Source: Kribbella sindirgiensis
Lineage (GTDB): Bacteria > Actinomycetota > Actinomycetes > Propionibacteriales > Kribbellaceae
Assembly (NCBI RefSeq): GCF_004331435.1
Contig: NZ_SJKA01000008.1
Coordinates: 278,309 to 342,308 of the forward strand
Direction of reading: 5' to 3'
DNA length: 64,000 bases
How positions within the stretch are numbered: position 1 is the stretch's first letter; every line of letters begins with the position of its first letter. Positions 24,173 to 32,724 of the stretch are shown piece after piece. Below the pieces are notes generated by a model that saw only the letters and a list, made by a program, of their open reading frames with translations, was not told where the DNA came from and did no database searches. The position numbers and the translations under genes are program-made.

Positions 24173-27100
24173 TCAGGCGACCTGGGCGGGGCGGTGGTAG
24201 CCGGGGAGGAGTTCGTCGACGAGGGCGTCGGTTTCGGGTTCGGGGCCGCGGGGGGCGCCGTGTTTGGTGAGGGCGGCGTACATCTGGCCGGCCACGTTGG
24301 TGACGTCCGCGGTGGTGCCGAAGTGGGCGGCCAGGCGGAGGGTGGCGCGCCACAGTTCCTCCGAGGCCGGCGAGAAGCTGAGGCCGGTCTGGAGGGCGGT
24401 GCGGGCCAGGTTGCCGTCGTTGTGGCTGAGGGACGCCTCGGCGAGCCGCAGTGCGGCGTCGACGACGGCCTCCGCCATCCGGCGCTCGATCCCGGACGCG
24501 GCGAGCCACGAGTAGCGGCCGCCGGGCAGGTTCGACCAGGCCGGGCCGTGGACCAGGCTCAGCGCCGTCGACAGCGGGACCCGCGGGTCATCGATCATCG
24601 TCGCCTGCTTCGCCAGCGTGCGGAACACGTCCCAGTCGACCCGCACGACGCTGCGGTTCAGCATCCAGCGGCCCGACTCGTCGGCGTACATGGCGTCCAC
24701 GCCGACCCAGCGGCGGGTGTGCTCCAGCGCGGCGTCGCGCAGCTCCTCGCTGATGCCGCGCGGCCAGATCGCCCCGGCGAGCACGTTCGGGTGTACGCCG
24801 TAGTCCTGGCTGGCCAGGAACGCGATGATCTCCGTCGACAGCGTGACCCGGCCGTCGTCGATGACCCCGCGGGCGTCCACCTCGACCGGGCCGAGCAGGT
24901 CGACCTCCACCGGCGCGGGCCGGCTCAGGTCGGTGGTGGAGAACTCGTACGCCGGCATGTCCTGCTCCGACCGGCGCTTGTCGCGGGCGTCCGTCTCGGC
25001 CGCGTCGAACAGCGCGACCAGGTCGGCGAACTGCTCCGGGTTGACGCTGTGCGCGTCCACCTCGAGGCCGAGCAGCCGGCAGACGGCCTGGCGCTTCTCG
25101 TCCACGACGAAGCGCCACGGCGAGTTCATGACGTCGCCGACCACGACCACCGAGATGCTGCGCTTGGTGTCCGCGGCCAGCCGGTTCAGCTGGTCCTGCT
25201 CCTCCGGCGACGGCGGCGCGGACACGAAGATGATCTCCGGACCCCACAGCGCCGCGTCGGGATGCGTCATCCGGGCCTCCGCCACGGAGCCGGCGTTCCG
25301 CCGCTGGCAGCCCTGCAGCTGCGCCTCGGTCCGGTGTTCGACCCCGGCGATCGCGTCGTCGAGGCGGATCCAGTAGCTCAGCCGCGCCGGCGCGAGCGAC
25401 GACAGGTCGTCGCCGAACCCGACCATGCTGATGTGCGCGCCCTCGGACCACAGGTTCGTCGCCAGCTCGACCGCGAGCGAACCCACCACGTCGCGGGACG
25501 CGTTGTTCACGCCGCCGAACGCGACGATCCCGTTCGCGGTGTCGAGGTCGATCAGCACCGTTGCACCGTCGGCGTTCTGGCCGACCGTCACCAGCGTCGG
25601 GTACGGCGCCGGCGCGTTGACCTCACTGCTCGGGCCATACCCGCGGCGCAGCGTCCACCGGGTGCCCTCGGCAATCGCCTGCCACGGACCGGGAGGCTCG
25701 GGCTGCACGCCGTACGGGTCGAGAACCAGCGTGAGCGACCGGTCGGTCACCAGGGCTGCGACGACCTTTGGCATCGGCCGCTGCAGTTGCGTCATGTCGG
25801 CGCCCAGCTTGCGCAGCGAGTTGTCCACGAACTGCGCGGTCGGAACGTCCGACGCCAGCCGCAAACCGATCTCGGTCTGCCGGTGGCCGGCCGCCTTCGG
25901 GCCCGGGCCCTGCGCCCAGCCGCGGCGCCGCTTCAGCGCCAACGCCAGACCGGCCGCGAGCAGCGTCGCACCGAAGCCGAAGATCCCGGCGTCCTTCAGG
26001 CTGATCCCGCCGTCGTCGGCCGCGACCGGAGTCACCTCCGGCACCTGGGTACCGCCGCCGGCCGGCTCGCCGTGCTCGCGACCGGTCCCCGGCTCGTGCG
26101 GCTCGACGGTGACGTTCGGCTGCCCCGGCTTGACGTTCTTCGCGCCCGGGTCGCTCTTCGTGGTACCGATCCCGACCGACGAAGGCTTCTCGATGCCCTG
26201 CTCGGAGTAACGCCCCGGGCCGACCGGCTTCTGCTCGGGCGTCGTCCGGGTCTCGGTCTTGTTCTCGACCTGGGTCTTCGGCTTGGCCGGAAGCGTCTTC
26301 GTGCTGACCGGCTTGGCGGTGGTCTTCTTCGTAGTCGTGGGGTCGCCGATGCTCACCCGGACCGTGTGCACACCCGGGCCCTTCGCGTCGGCAGGCAGCC
26401 GCACCTGCCAGCCCGGCAGGATCAGGTCCGGGTTGGTCAGCCGGCGGCCGTCGGGCTGCAGCTTGTTCTTGTTGAGGTCGTAGATCTCCTTGTACCGGCG
26501 ACCCTCACCGAGGTACCGCTCCGCGATGTCCCACAGGCAGTCGTAGTTCCGGCCCGACGGCGGACGCACCTCCGTGTACTTGACGACCTGACCCTTGTGG
26601 TCGTTGTTCGTCCGTACGCCGACACTCGTCTTCGACTGCTGGTGGCTGCCGCTGAGCACCGTGCTGGCTTTTTCGGTCTGTCGGAACGACGACGTCGAGG
26701 ACTCGTGCTGCACGCTCACCGAGGTCGGAGCGGCCGGGCCGCCCGTCGTGACCGCGCTCGCGACCGGCAGGCTGACACCCGCACCCGCGGCGATCAGTAC
26801 GACGGTGCCGATCAGCCGGCGCGCCAGGGCCTGGGAGCCGCCGCCGAGCGGGACGCGTGGGGATAGCCCGTGACCGCGGACCTCGGCGACCGCCTCCGCG
26901 ATCAGGCAGACGACGAAGTGCAGCCAGGCGAGCCAGATGAAGAACGCGATGATGCCGAGCACCGTCTCGATGCTCAGCTCGCTGAACAGCATGCTCTTGG
27001 TGGGCATCGTGTCCGGCCACGGCGTACCGAAGAACCGCAGCAGCACGTACGGCACACCGCCGACGATCGCCAGGATCGCGAGCAGCGCGACGAAGCCCTT

Positions 27101-27178
27101 CAGCCGGTCCGCGCCCGGACTCCCCGACCGCCGCTGCGGCAACCGCGCCGCCTGCGCCGGCTCATTCGTCCTTACCAT
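24173..27178 (-). CDS. Membrane protein with LysM and BTAD-like domains, last gene of the Tad operon
   Basis: A 1001-residue protein. Three N-terminal membrane helices (about 27-49, 72-96 and 121-143) lead outward to a LysM-like domain (about 199-262: 'YDCLWDIAERYLG', 'IYDLNKNKLQPDGR', 'DLILPGWQVRLP'). A Pro/Lys/Thr-rich spacer (265-390) and a fourth helix (396-415) followed by KRRR return to the cytoplasm. Some 580 residues follow, ending in a BTAD-like helical repeat domain (about 790-990). Such LysM-BTAD proteins are common at the end of actinobacterial Tad loci. No clear DNA-binding HTH of the SARP type is visible, so direct transcription control is uncertain. The layout suggests a sensor joining the cell wall to the cytoplasm. 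Confidence 0.75.
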   Translation of the reverse strand: MVRTNEPAQAARLPQRRSGSPGADRLKGFVALLAILAIVGGVPYVLLRFFGTPWPDTMPTKSMLFSELSIETVLGIIAFFIWLAWLHFVVCLIAEAVAEVRGHGLSPRVPLGGGSQALARRLIGTVVLIAAGAGVSLPVASAVTTGGPAAPTSVSVQHESSTSSFRQTEKASTVLSGSHQQSKTSVGVRTNNDHKGQVVKYTEVRPPSGRNYDCLWDIAERYLGEGRRYKEIYDLNKNKLQPDGRRLTNPDLILPGWQVRLPADAKGPGVHTVRVSIGDPTTTKKTTAKPVSTKTLPAKPKTQVENKTETRTTPEQKPVGPGRYSEQGIEKPSSVGIGTTKSDPGAKNVKPGQPNVTVEPHEPGTGREHGEPAGGGTQVPEVTPVAADDGGISLKDAGIFGFGATLLAAGLALALKRRRGWAQGPGPKAAGHRQTEIGLRLASDVPTAQFVDNSLRKLGADMTQLQRPMPKVVAALVTDRSLTLVLDPYGVQPEPPGPWQAIAEGTRWTLRRGYGPSSEVNAPAPYPTLVTVGQNADGATVLIDLDTANGIVAFGGVNNASRDVVGSLAVELATNLWSEGAHISMVGFGDDLSSLAPARLSYWIRLDDAIAGVEHRTEAQLQGCQRRNAGSVAEARMTHPDAALWGPEIIFVSAPPSPEEQDQLNRLAADTKRSISVVVVGDVMNSPWRFVVDEKRQAVCRLLGLEVDAHSVNPEQFADLVALFDAAETDARDKRRSEQDMPAYEFSTTDLSRPAPVEVDLLGPVEVDARGVIDDGRVTLSTEIIAFLASQDYGVHPNVLAGAIWPRGISEELRDAALEHTRRWVGVDAMYADESGRWMLNRSVVRVDWDVFRTLAKQATMIDDPRVPLSTALSLVHGPAWSNLPGGRYSWLAASGIERRMAEAVVDAALRLAEASLSHNDGNLARTALQTGLSFSPASEELWRATLRLAAHFGTTADVTNVAGQMYAALTKHGAPRGPEPETDALVDELLPGYHRPAQVA

Positions 27179-27199
27179 CGCTCCTCCATACCCCCACCA

Positions 27200-28153
27200 T
27201 CAGCCACCAATGGCCTGAACTTCCTGCACCGGCAGACGCTGCACGGCCGTCACGTTCGCCTTACCGATCGGCTGCCATCCCGTGGCCCTGCCGATCCAGT
27301 ACGAGACCTCCCACGTGATCGTCAGCTTCACCGTGTACATACCGTCCGGCTGACTCGCACTGGACTTCTTGTAGATGTGCTTGCACGGGTTGACCTGATC
27401 GTTCGGATCCTTCGACTGGTCGTACCCGTCCGGGTCGTCCACCGGCGTCACACCCGCGGGGCACTTGAACGGGGGCGTGCCGTCACCGGGGTCGATCGTC
27501 AGTTCCACGACCATGCCGCGCATCGTCAGGTTGTGCGTCTGGTCGAAGTACCCGCTGGTCATCTCCTCCGGCGTGTACGTCCCCGTGTCGCTCTTGACCG
27601 CCATCGAACTGTCGGGGGTCAGGGTGAAGTAGGCGGGGATGTTCACGCGCGGCGTGTAGGTCGGCATGATCTGTAGCGCCGGCGCGGGGTACGTGCTCTT
27701 GAAAGGCCACCAGAACTGGCTCATGTAGTCCGGGAACGGGCACTGGGCGCGCTCCTGGTCGTTGACCGCGACGTACGCCCTCTCCAGGTGGGCCTCAGGG
27801 CCGCCGTTGTAGCTGTCGAGCGTGTAGTCGGCGATCGTGATCCGCATGACCCACGTCTTGCCGTCCGGCGCCTGCGGCAGCCTGATCCCCTTCGGGATCT
27901 CGAAGTCGCGGCAGGGAACGAACGGCCGGCCGCGCAGTCGCTCGCGCCACGTCGGAGGCGGCTCGCCGCCCGTGTAGGCCATGCCGGAGCTGCAGTACGC
28001 ACCGAAGCCGACCGAGTTCACATACATGCTGCAGACCTTGTTGCCGGTCTGGATGGTGTCCGCCGACGCCGTGGAGGCGGGAACTGCTGTGAGCAGTGCG
28101 AGTACAGCACCTAAGGCGAGCAGTGTGCGGCCTACCCGGTTGTGCATCCTCAC
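27200..28153 (-). CDS. Secreted protein of the Tad locus, unknown function
   Basis: A 317-residue exported protein. The signal peptide is 'GRTLLALGAVLALLTAVPA' with likely cleavage after ASA near residue 31. The mature part is beta-rich with six or so cysteines (C41, C54, C81, others) that could form disulfides, and ends 'LPVQEVQAIGG'. An in-frame ATG two codons downstream (MHNRV) is an equally good start. It lies 21 bases before the LysM-BTAD gene and is likely co-transcribed. I recognise no domain. Confidence 0.65.
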   Translation of the reverse strand: MRMHNRVGRTLLALGAVLALLTAVPASTASADTIQTGNKVCSMYVNSVGFGAYCSSGMAYTGGEPPPTWRERLRGRPFVPCRDFEIPKGIRLPQAPDGKTWVMRITIADYTLDSYNGGPEAHLERAYVAVNDQERAQCPFPDYMSQFWWPFKSTYPAPALQIMPTYTPRVNIPAYFTLTPDSSMAVKSDTGTYTPEEMTSGYFDQTHNLTMRGMVVELTIDPGDGTPPFKCPAGVTPVDDPDGYDQSKDPNDQVNPCKHIYKKSSASQPDGMYTVKLTITWEVSYWIGRATGWQPIGKANVTAVQRLPVQEVQAIGG

Positions 28154-28255
28154 TCCCCAGACTCGTCTTCCGGCAGATTATCTTCGACCAGGGGCATCAT
28201 GCCCGGTACCCAGTACCCCGTCACCTCTTCGCAACCTCGAAATCGCTGTTCTGGC

Positions 28256-28900
28256 CTAGGCCGGATAGCGTACGGATCCGCAGTTCACGCCCTTGCTGGT
28301 GGCCAGGCGGTACGGCATCCAGCCGATCCCCGTCTTGATCATCTCGATGACCTCGGGTGAGCCCTTGGGCGTCACCACGGTCCAGTTCCGCGTCTTCGGG
28401 TCCCAGTACTGCGTGGTCTGCGAGCGGCAGGTCTGCACCGCGACGGTGTTGTCCGGCGTGCTCTTGGCACCGACCACGACCACGCTGCCCGGTGGCCTCA
28501 TCACCCAGCCGTTGCGCTTGGCATCTTGGATGCCCTGCGACACGTCGGCGTAGAAGAACGACGGGAACTGCTTCTTCAGGATCGTGTCGTCCTTGGTGAC
28601 CAGGGCCTGGAAGTAGAGCGGGTAGCTGGTCACGAGGCCTTGGACGGCGGGGTTGGACGCGAAGTTCCCTGGTTGGACGATGACTTGTTTCGCGGTCGGT
28701 GCGGTCGGCTTGGCCGTGGTGGCCGGCGCGGTGGTCGCGGGTGGTTCCGAGGACGGTGCGGTGGACGGTGTGCTGGACGTCGTCGTACCGGACTCGCCGC
28801 CGACCGGGACAGGACGGCCGCCGTCGTTCGTGTCCTTGCTGCAGGCGCTCAGCAGCAGGACACCGGCGACGGCAACGGCCGGGAGGGCAAACCTACGCAC
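28256..28900 (-). CDS. Lipoprotein of the Tad locus
   Basis: A 214-residue lipoprotein: 'MRRFALPAVAVAGVLLLSAC' with the lipidated Cys at 20, a Thr/Pro/Ser-rich spacer (28-75), then a globular part ('GLVTSYPLYFQALVTKDDTIL', 'CRSQTTQYWDPKTRNWTVVTP'). The globular part resembles small secreted actinobacterial proteins with an NTF2-like fold, which is a tentative comparison. Two Cys in the mature domain may pair. It is part of the Tad operon by position. Confidence 0.65.
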   Translation of the reverse strand: MRRFALPAVAVAGVLLLSACSKDTNDGGRPVPVGGESGTTTSSTPSTAPSSEPPATTAPATTAKPTAPTAKQVIVQPGNFASNPAVQGLVTSYPLYFQALVTKDDTILKKQFPSFFYADVSQGIQDAKRNGWVMRPPGSVVVVGAKSTPDNTVAVQTCRSQTTQYWDPKTRNWTVVTPKGSPEVIEMIKTGIGWMPYRLATSKGVNCGSVRYPA

Positions 28901-28919
28901 GGACTGATTCCTCCGGTGT

Positions 28920-29699
28920 CTAGCGCCCGCTCGACGGCGCGCTGCTGGTGGGGCCTGACGGTTCGCCGGTCGGCGGGGTGTCGGACGGGGTCGGCGTCGG
29001 CGTCACGTTCGGCGAGCAGGAGGCCGGGAACGGGAACGGCGACAGGGTCCAGATCGGGGTCGGCGATCCGAGGGTCCAGGTCGGGCAGGGCAGGTCGATG
29101 GTCGGCGGCCGCGGGGTGTCGATCGGGCCGCCGGGGCCGTCGGTGGTCGAGTTCACGACGATCGGCGGGATGGTCGGGCTGTCGTCCGCCTTCTCGACGC
29201 CCTGTTCGGCGTGCGCCTGTCCGGTGCCGCTGGCCTTCAGAGAGGTCTTGCCGATCAGGCCGAGGAACGTCGTCTTGTTGGCGATGTCGACCTGGATGTC
29301 GACCTCTTTGTCGGTCAGCGTGGTCGGCCCGCAGGCGGTGACCGCCGGGTCGTTGGACCGCACCTGCCCGCAGAACTCGGTGATCGCGGCCGCCGCCTTG
29401 GCGGTGTCGATCTTCGCCTCGGCGACGTTCAGCTGGATGGCCGCGGCGCCGACGCGCGCGGCTTCCTGCGCGTAGCCGACCGCACGGGACCGGGCGCCCA
29501 GCTGCCGGCCGCCGTCGATCACGAGACCGGCCAGGGTGAAGATCATCACCGCGAGGATCGCGACGGCGGGGCTCAGCGCGCCGCGCGCGAACAGCCGATG
29601 GTTGCGCTGCGCATCGATCCGGAAGAACTCGACGACCCGCGAGCGAGAGCGCTCAGGGCCGTTCCCAGGGGCGTTGCCAGCGCCGTTCCTAGGAGCCAT
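28920..29699 (-). CDS. TadG-like pseudopilin/pilus assembly protein
   Basis: A 259-residue protein. A cytoplasmic basic N-terminus is followed by 'RGALSPAVAILAVMIFTLAGLVIDGGRQL', the hydrophobic helix and 'DGGR' motif of the TadE/TadG group (residues about 39-68). Residues 69-150 are the usual outside domain ('ARSRAVGYAQEAARVGAAAIQLN'). The C-terminal 90 residues are an unusual Pro/Thr/Ser-rich tail. TadG-like proteins are minor components of Flp pili. It overlaps the next upstream gene by 11 bases. Confidence 0.78.
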   Translation of the reverse strand: MAPRNGAGNAPGNGPERSRSRVVEFFRIDAQRNHRLFARGALSPAVAILAVMIFTLAGLVIDGGRQLGARSRAVGYAQEAARVGAAAIQLNVAEAKIDTAKAAAAITEFCGQVRSNDPAVTACGPTTLTDKEVDIQVDIANKTTFLGLIGKTSLKASGTGQAHAEQGVEKADDSPTIPPIVVNSTTDGPGGPIDTPRPPTIDLPCPTWTLGSPTPIWTLSPFPFPASCSPNVTPTPTPSDTPPTGEPSGPTSSAPSSGR

Positions 29700-30156
29700 T
29701 GCCGCGCACCCCCCGGTACGGATCGATCGAGGACGTGAACCGCTTGGTGATCTTGGTGTCGCCGCCCAGGCCGAGCAGTCCGAGGTCGCGGTAGTTGATC
29801 GTGCACGAGACCTCGACCGACAACGGCGAGCCGGCCGCGAACCCGGTGGTGATCGAGCCCGCCGCGGACTCCTTGCAGGAGGCCACCGCCTGGCTCATCG
29901 TCGTACTGACGGCGTTGTCGACGCGGGCCTGCGCATCCTGCAGCGACCGCGCCTGGCTGGCGCCCCGGGCAGCGTCACGGGCCGCGCTCTCCAGCAGCGA
30001 GGACGTCTGGAAGTACCGTCCGCAGGCCAGCAGGAACATGAACAGGGCCAGCAGCACGGGTGCCAGGATCACCATCTCCAGCGCCATCGTGCCGCGCTCG
30101 CCAGTGCGGCGGTGCCGCCCGCGGGACCACGGTCTGCTCGTCATCTGCTCGCTCAC
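29689..30156 (-). CDS. TadE family pseudopilin
   Basis: A 155-residue protein with the TadE pattern: basic N-terminus, 'ERGTMALEMVILAPVLLALFMFLLACGRYF' (residues about 19-48, with the Glu at +5 after Gly) and 'ESAARDAARGASQAR'. TadE pseudopilins are processed by a prepilin peptidase and help assemble Flp pili. The outside domain has two cysteines, Cys 93 and Cys 117, that may pair. It overlaps both neighbours. Confidence 0.85.
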   Translation of the reverse strand: MSEQMTSRPWSRGRHRRTGERGTMALEMVILAPVLLALFMFLLACGRYFQTSSLLESAARDAARGASQARSLQDAQARVDNAVSTTMSQAVASCKESAAGSITTGFAAGSPLSVEVSCTINYRDLGLLGLGGDTKITKRFTSSIDPYRGVRGNGS

Positions 30157-30569
30157 TTGTCGGCTTCGAACTGTTCGATCCGTCCGGTGGCGGTCCGGGT
30201 CACCTTCAGCTCCAGGCCGGGCACCAGCGACACGGTCTTGCCGGTCACCGTGAACGAGACCACACCTTCAGGGTCGTTGTACGCCGGGAACGGGACGGTG
30301 GCGTTCTGCAGCGTCGTACCGCCGAGCTGCTGGGCGTAGGACTGGACGTCCGCGCGCACCTTCTCCCCCACCGCCGGGGTGTAGACCAGCGGCTGCACCA
30401 GCCGCAGCCGCGACACGCCTTCCTCCGCGGCGTTCAGCGCGACGGAACGCCCGTACAGCCACAGAGCGGTCTGGATGGAGACGAAGATCAGCGCGATGAT
30501 CGCCGGCGCGAGGATGGACAGCTCGAGGGTGCTGACGCCCCGCTCGGACCGTCTCCGCGCCCTCGTCAT
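30153..30569 (-). CDS. Second TadE family pseudopilin
   Basis: A 138-residue protein with 'SERGVSTLELSILAPAIIALIFVSIQTALWLYGR' (in parts: Gly then Glu at +5, then the hydrophobic helix), followed by 'ALNAAEEGVSRLRLV'. Start: the ATG at 30569 (MTRARRR), which overlaps the stop of the small pilin gene; an upstream in-frame start would overlap that gene. Two TadE-like genes in a row plus TadG is the usual set in actinobacterial Tad loci. Confidence 0.85.
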   Translation of the reverse strand: MTRARRRSERGVSTLELSILAPAIIALIFVSIQTALWLYGRSVALNAAEEGVSRLRLVQPLVYTPAVGEKVRADVQSYAQQLGGTTLQNATVPFPAYNDPEGVVSFTVTGKTVSLVPGLELKVTRTATGRIEQFEADK

Positions 30570-30790
30570 TCCTTCTCGATATCCGCGGTGTGCTTGGCGA
30601 TGACGCGCTTCACGACGACGCCGATCGCGAGCGCGGCGACGACCAGGATGCCCGAGATGATCGCCCACTCGAGTGCGGAGGCGCCCAGTTCGGTGTTCCC
30701 CTGCTTCGCGCGGGCCCGCTGGGCCTGCGCCCGTGCCACCGCGTAGCCGGCCATGGCCCGCCAGAACATCAACTCCGAGGTCATCCGCAT
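30566..30790 (-). CDS. Small Flp-type pilin-like protein
   Basis: A 74-residue protein with a charged N-terminus, the segment GASALEWAII (Gly/Ala before the cleavage point, Glu at +5 of the mature chain), a hydrophobic helix 'SGILVVAALAIGVVVKRVI' and a short acidic and basic tail. This is the layout of an Flp/TadF-like prepilin. Several in-frame ATGs (30790, 30784, others) make the exact start uncertain. It is the first gene after a 107-base gap, where a perfect hairpin lies. Confidence 0.7.
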   Translation of the reverse strand: MRMTSELMFWRAMAGYAVARAQAQRARAKQGNTELGASALEWAIISGILVVAALAIGVVVKRVIAKHTADIEKE

Positions 30791-30803
30791 GCCTTCCAGT
30801 TCG

Positions 30804-30823
30804 TGAGGCCGAAGCAGGCCTCA
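30804..30823. terminator. Perfect hairpin in the leader of the pilin gene
   Basis: TGAGGCC and GGCCTCA arms (30804-30810 and 30817-30823) enclose six bases. The hairpin is just upstream of the small pilin gene and downstream of tadC. It may be a processing point or partial terminator that makes pilin levels differ from those of the machinery genes. Confidence 0.4.
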
Positions 30824-30897
30824 GTATGCCGTGTTCGACGGACCATTCCGTCCAACGGATCCCTTGCCCTCATCCCTTTGTCCAATCACTGTCCGGA

Positions 30898-31818
30898 CTA
30901 ACTTCCGAGGATCGCCACGCCGGCCGGGAAGGCCAGGAACAGGAAGAACGCCGAGATCATCACCAGCTGCGCGACCAGCATCGACTGCGACCGCTCACCC
31001 GCCTTGCCTTCCACGTCGGCCAGTTCCTTGCGCCGCAGCGACGCGGCCCGGGCGAGCAGCGACGACCGGATCTTCGCGCCCTCGTCACCGGCCAGCGCGA
31101 GCGCCGAGGCCAGGTCCCGCAGTTCCTCGACGCCGAGGTCCTCACCGAGCCGCGCCATCGCGTCCCACGGCGTGATGCCGATCAGCCGCGCGTTCGCGAG
31201 CGCCTGCCGGATCCGGGCCATCGCCCAGTGCTCGCCGATCGTCGAGGCCGTCATCAGCGCCTCGGGCAGACCGCGGCCGCCCGCCAGGTTCATCGCGACC
31301 AGGTCCAGGAAGCTGCCGACCACGTGCCGGAAGTCGCGCCGCCGCGCCTCCGCCTGCTGCCGGAGCGTCAGGTCGGGCAGGAAGAACGCCAGCGCCATGA
31401 AGGCGAGCGTGACGATCGCCGGGGCCACGCCGGGCGCGCTGATCCCGATCTCGGCGGCCAGGAAGAGCACGATCGGGATGAAGATCATCGCGCCGAGCGC
31501 GAACAGGACCTTGGTCGCGAGCATCGCGGCGAACGGCTGGTTCATCACCGCGAGGTCGCGGCGCAACTTGCCGAACGCCCAGCCGCGCGCGTTCGCCTCC
31601 AGCTCGAGCCGGCGGCCGAGGGTCTGCCGGGCCCGGTCGACGCCGCCCAGCACCCGCTCGCCGGCGGCGCTGGTGGTGGCGCCGCTGGTGTAACCGCCGC
31701 GGCCCGCGTCGATCCGCGCGATGGTCGAGAGCACGTTGGCCCGCGGCTTGATGAACATCCTGACCAGCACGTACACGCCGAGTCCGGCGATCCCGCCGGT
31801 GATGAAGGCCCACGTCAT
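30898..31818 (-). CDS. tadC: TadC-like type II secretion F domain protein
   Basis: A 306-residue membrane protein with an N-terminal helix (1-20), two helices near the middle ('VLFALGAMIFIPIVLFLAA', 'ALVTLAFMALAFFLPDL') and a C-terminal helix ('SMLVAQLVMISAFFLFLAFPAGVAIL'). Between them is the T2SSF domain 'FRHVVGSFLDLVAMNLAGGRGLPEAL'. Pairs of TadB and TadC form the inner-membrane platform of the Tad machine. It overlaps tadB by four bases. Confidence 0.85.
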   Translation of the reverse strand: MTWAFITGGIAGLGVYVLVRMFIKPRANVLSTIARIDAGRGGYTSGATTSAAGERVLGGVDRARQTLGRRLELEANARGWAFGKLRRDLAVMNQPFAAMLATKVLFALGAMIFIPIVLFLAAEIGISAPGVAPAIVTLAFMALAFFLPDLTLRQQAEARRRDFRHVVGSFLDLVAMNLAGGRGLPEALMTASTIGEHWAMARIRQALANARLIGITPWDAMARLGEDLGVEELRDLASALALAGDEGAKIRSSLLARAASLRRKELADVEGKAGERSQSMLVAQLVMISAFFLFLAFPAGVAILGS

Positions 31819-32720
31819 CCGCTCACCACCTCCATCCGGTCGTCGCCCGACCGGTTGTGCCGCTGGTCATCGGTCATGCCGATCAGGAACCGGTCCGGTA
31901 CCTCGATCTTGGCCAGCCGCCGCAGCCACAGCAGTCCGACCGCGTAGAGCCCGATCACGACGGCCAGCACGACCTGCCCGACGAAGCTCGTGTACGGCGC
32001 CATGTACGCCGAGTTGAACAGCACCAGACCGGCCGCCATCAGGAGCGTGATCGCCACCACGACCTGCACGCTGCGCCGGGTCGAACGACGTTCCGCCGCG
32101 ACCTTCCGGCGTACGTCGAGTTCCTCGCGGGCCGAGTCGGCCAGGGCGCTCAGCACCTCGCGCAGACCGGGACCGCGCAGCCGGGCGTTCAGCACCAGGG
32201 CGGCGACGATCAGGTCCGCGGACGGGTCGTCCAGGTCGTCGGCGAACCGCATCAGGGCCGACGGCAACGGTTCGCGGATCCGCAGCCGGTCGACCAGCAG
32301 GTTCAGGCTGGGTTTGATCGCGGGCGCCGCGTTCACGGCCGTGGCCGGGATCGCCTGCTCCAGGCCGACCGCGCCGGCGATCGTGTCGCGCAGCGCCTCG
32401 GTCCAGGTGGCCAGCGCGTCCAGGCGGTCGATCGCCCGGCGTTCCTCACCGGTGCCGCCGAAGAAGCGGTCGGCCATCGCGGCGAGCAGGCCGAGGGCGA
32501 CCGCGAGCACCAGCCAGCGGGTCACCACCAGCACGAGCAGGCCGATGGCGACGCCGGCGCCCATCCGGACCATGTTCTTGCGGCCCTCGATGCTCCGGTT
32601 GCGGAAGAGCGAGGGGGTCTCGTCCTTCGGCTGGGTCCCGCGGATCGCGACGATCAGCAGCATCACGGCGCCGCCGACCAACGCGCCGCACAGCAGCGCT
32701 CCCAGTGTCCTGTCGGTCAT
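31815..32720 (-). CDS. tadB: TadB-like type II secretion F domain protein
   Basis: A 301-residue membrane protein with two N-terminal helices and two at the end. The T2SSF domain has 'LATWTEALRDTIAGAVGLEQAI' and 'DPSADLIVAALVLNARLRG'. It is the partner of TadC. It lies four bases downstream of the TadA stop, and its 3' end overlaps tadC. Confidence 0.85.
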   Translation of the reverse strand: MTDRTLGALLCGALVGGAVMLLIVAIRGTQPKDETPSLFRNRSIEGRKNMVRMGAGVAIGLLVLVVTRWLVLAVALGLLAAMADRFFGGTGEERRAIDRLDALATWTEALRDTIAGAVGLEQAIPATAVNAAPAIKPSLNLLVDRLRIREPLPSALMRFADDLDDPSADLIVAALVLNARLRGPGLREVLSALADSAREELDVRRKVAAERRSTRRSVQVVVAITLLMAAGLVLFNSAYMAPYTSFVGQVVLAVVIGLYAVGLLWLRRLAKIEVPDRFLIGMTDDQRHNRSGDDRMEVVSG

Positions 32721-32724
32721 CGCG

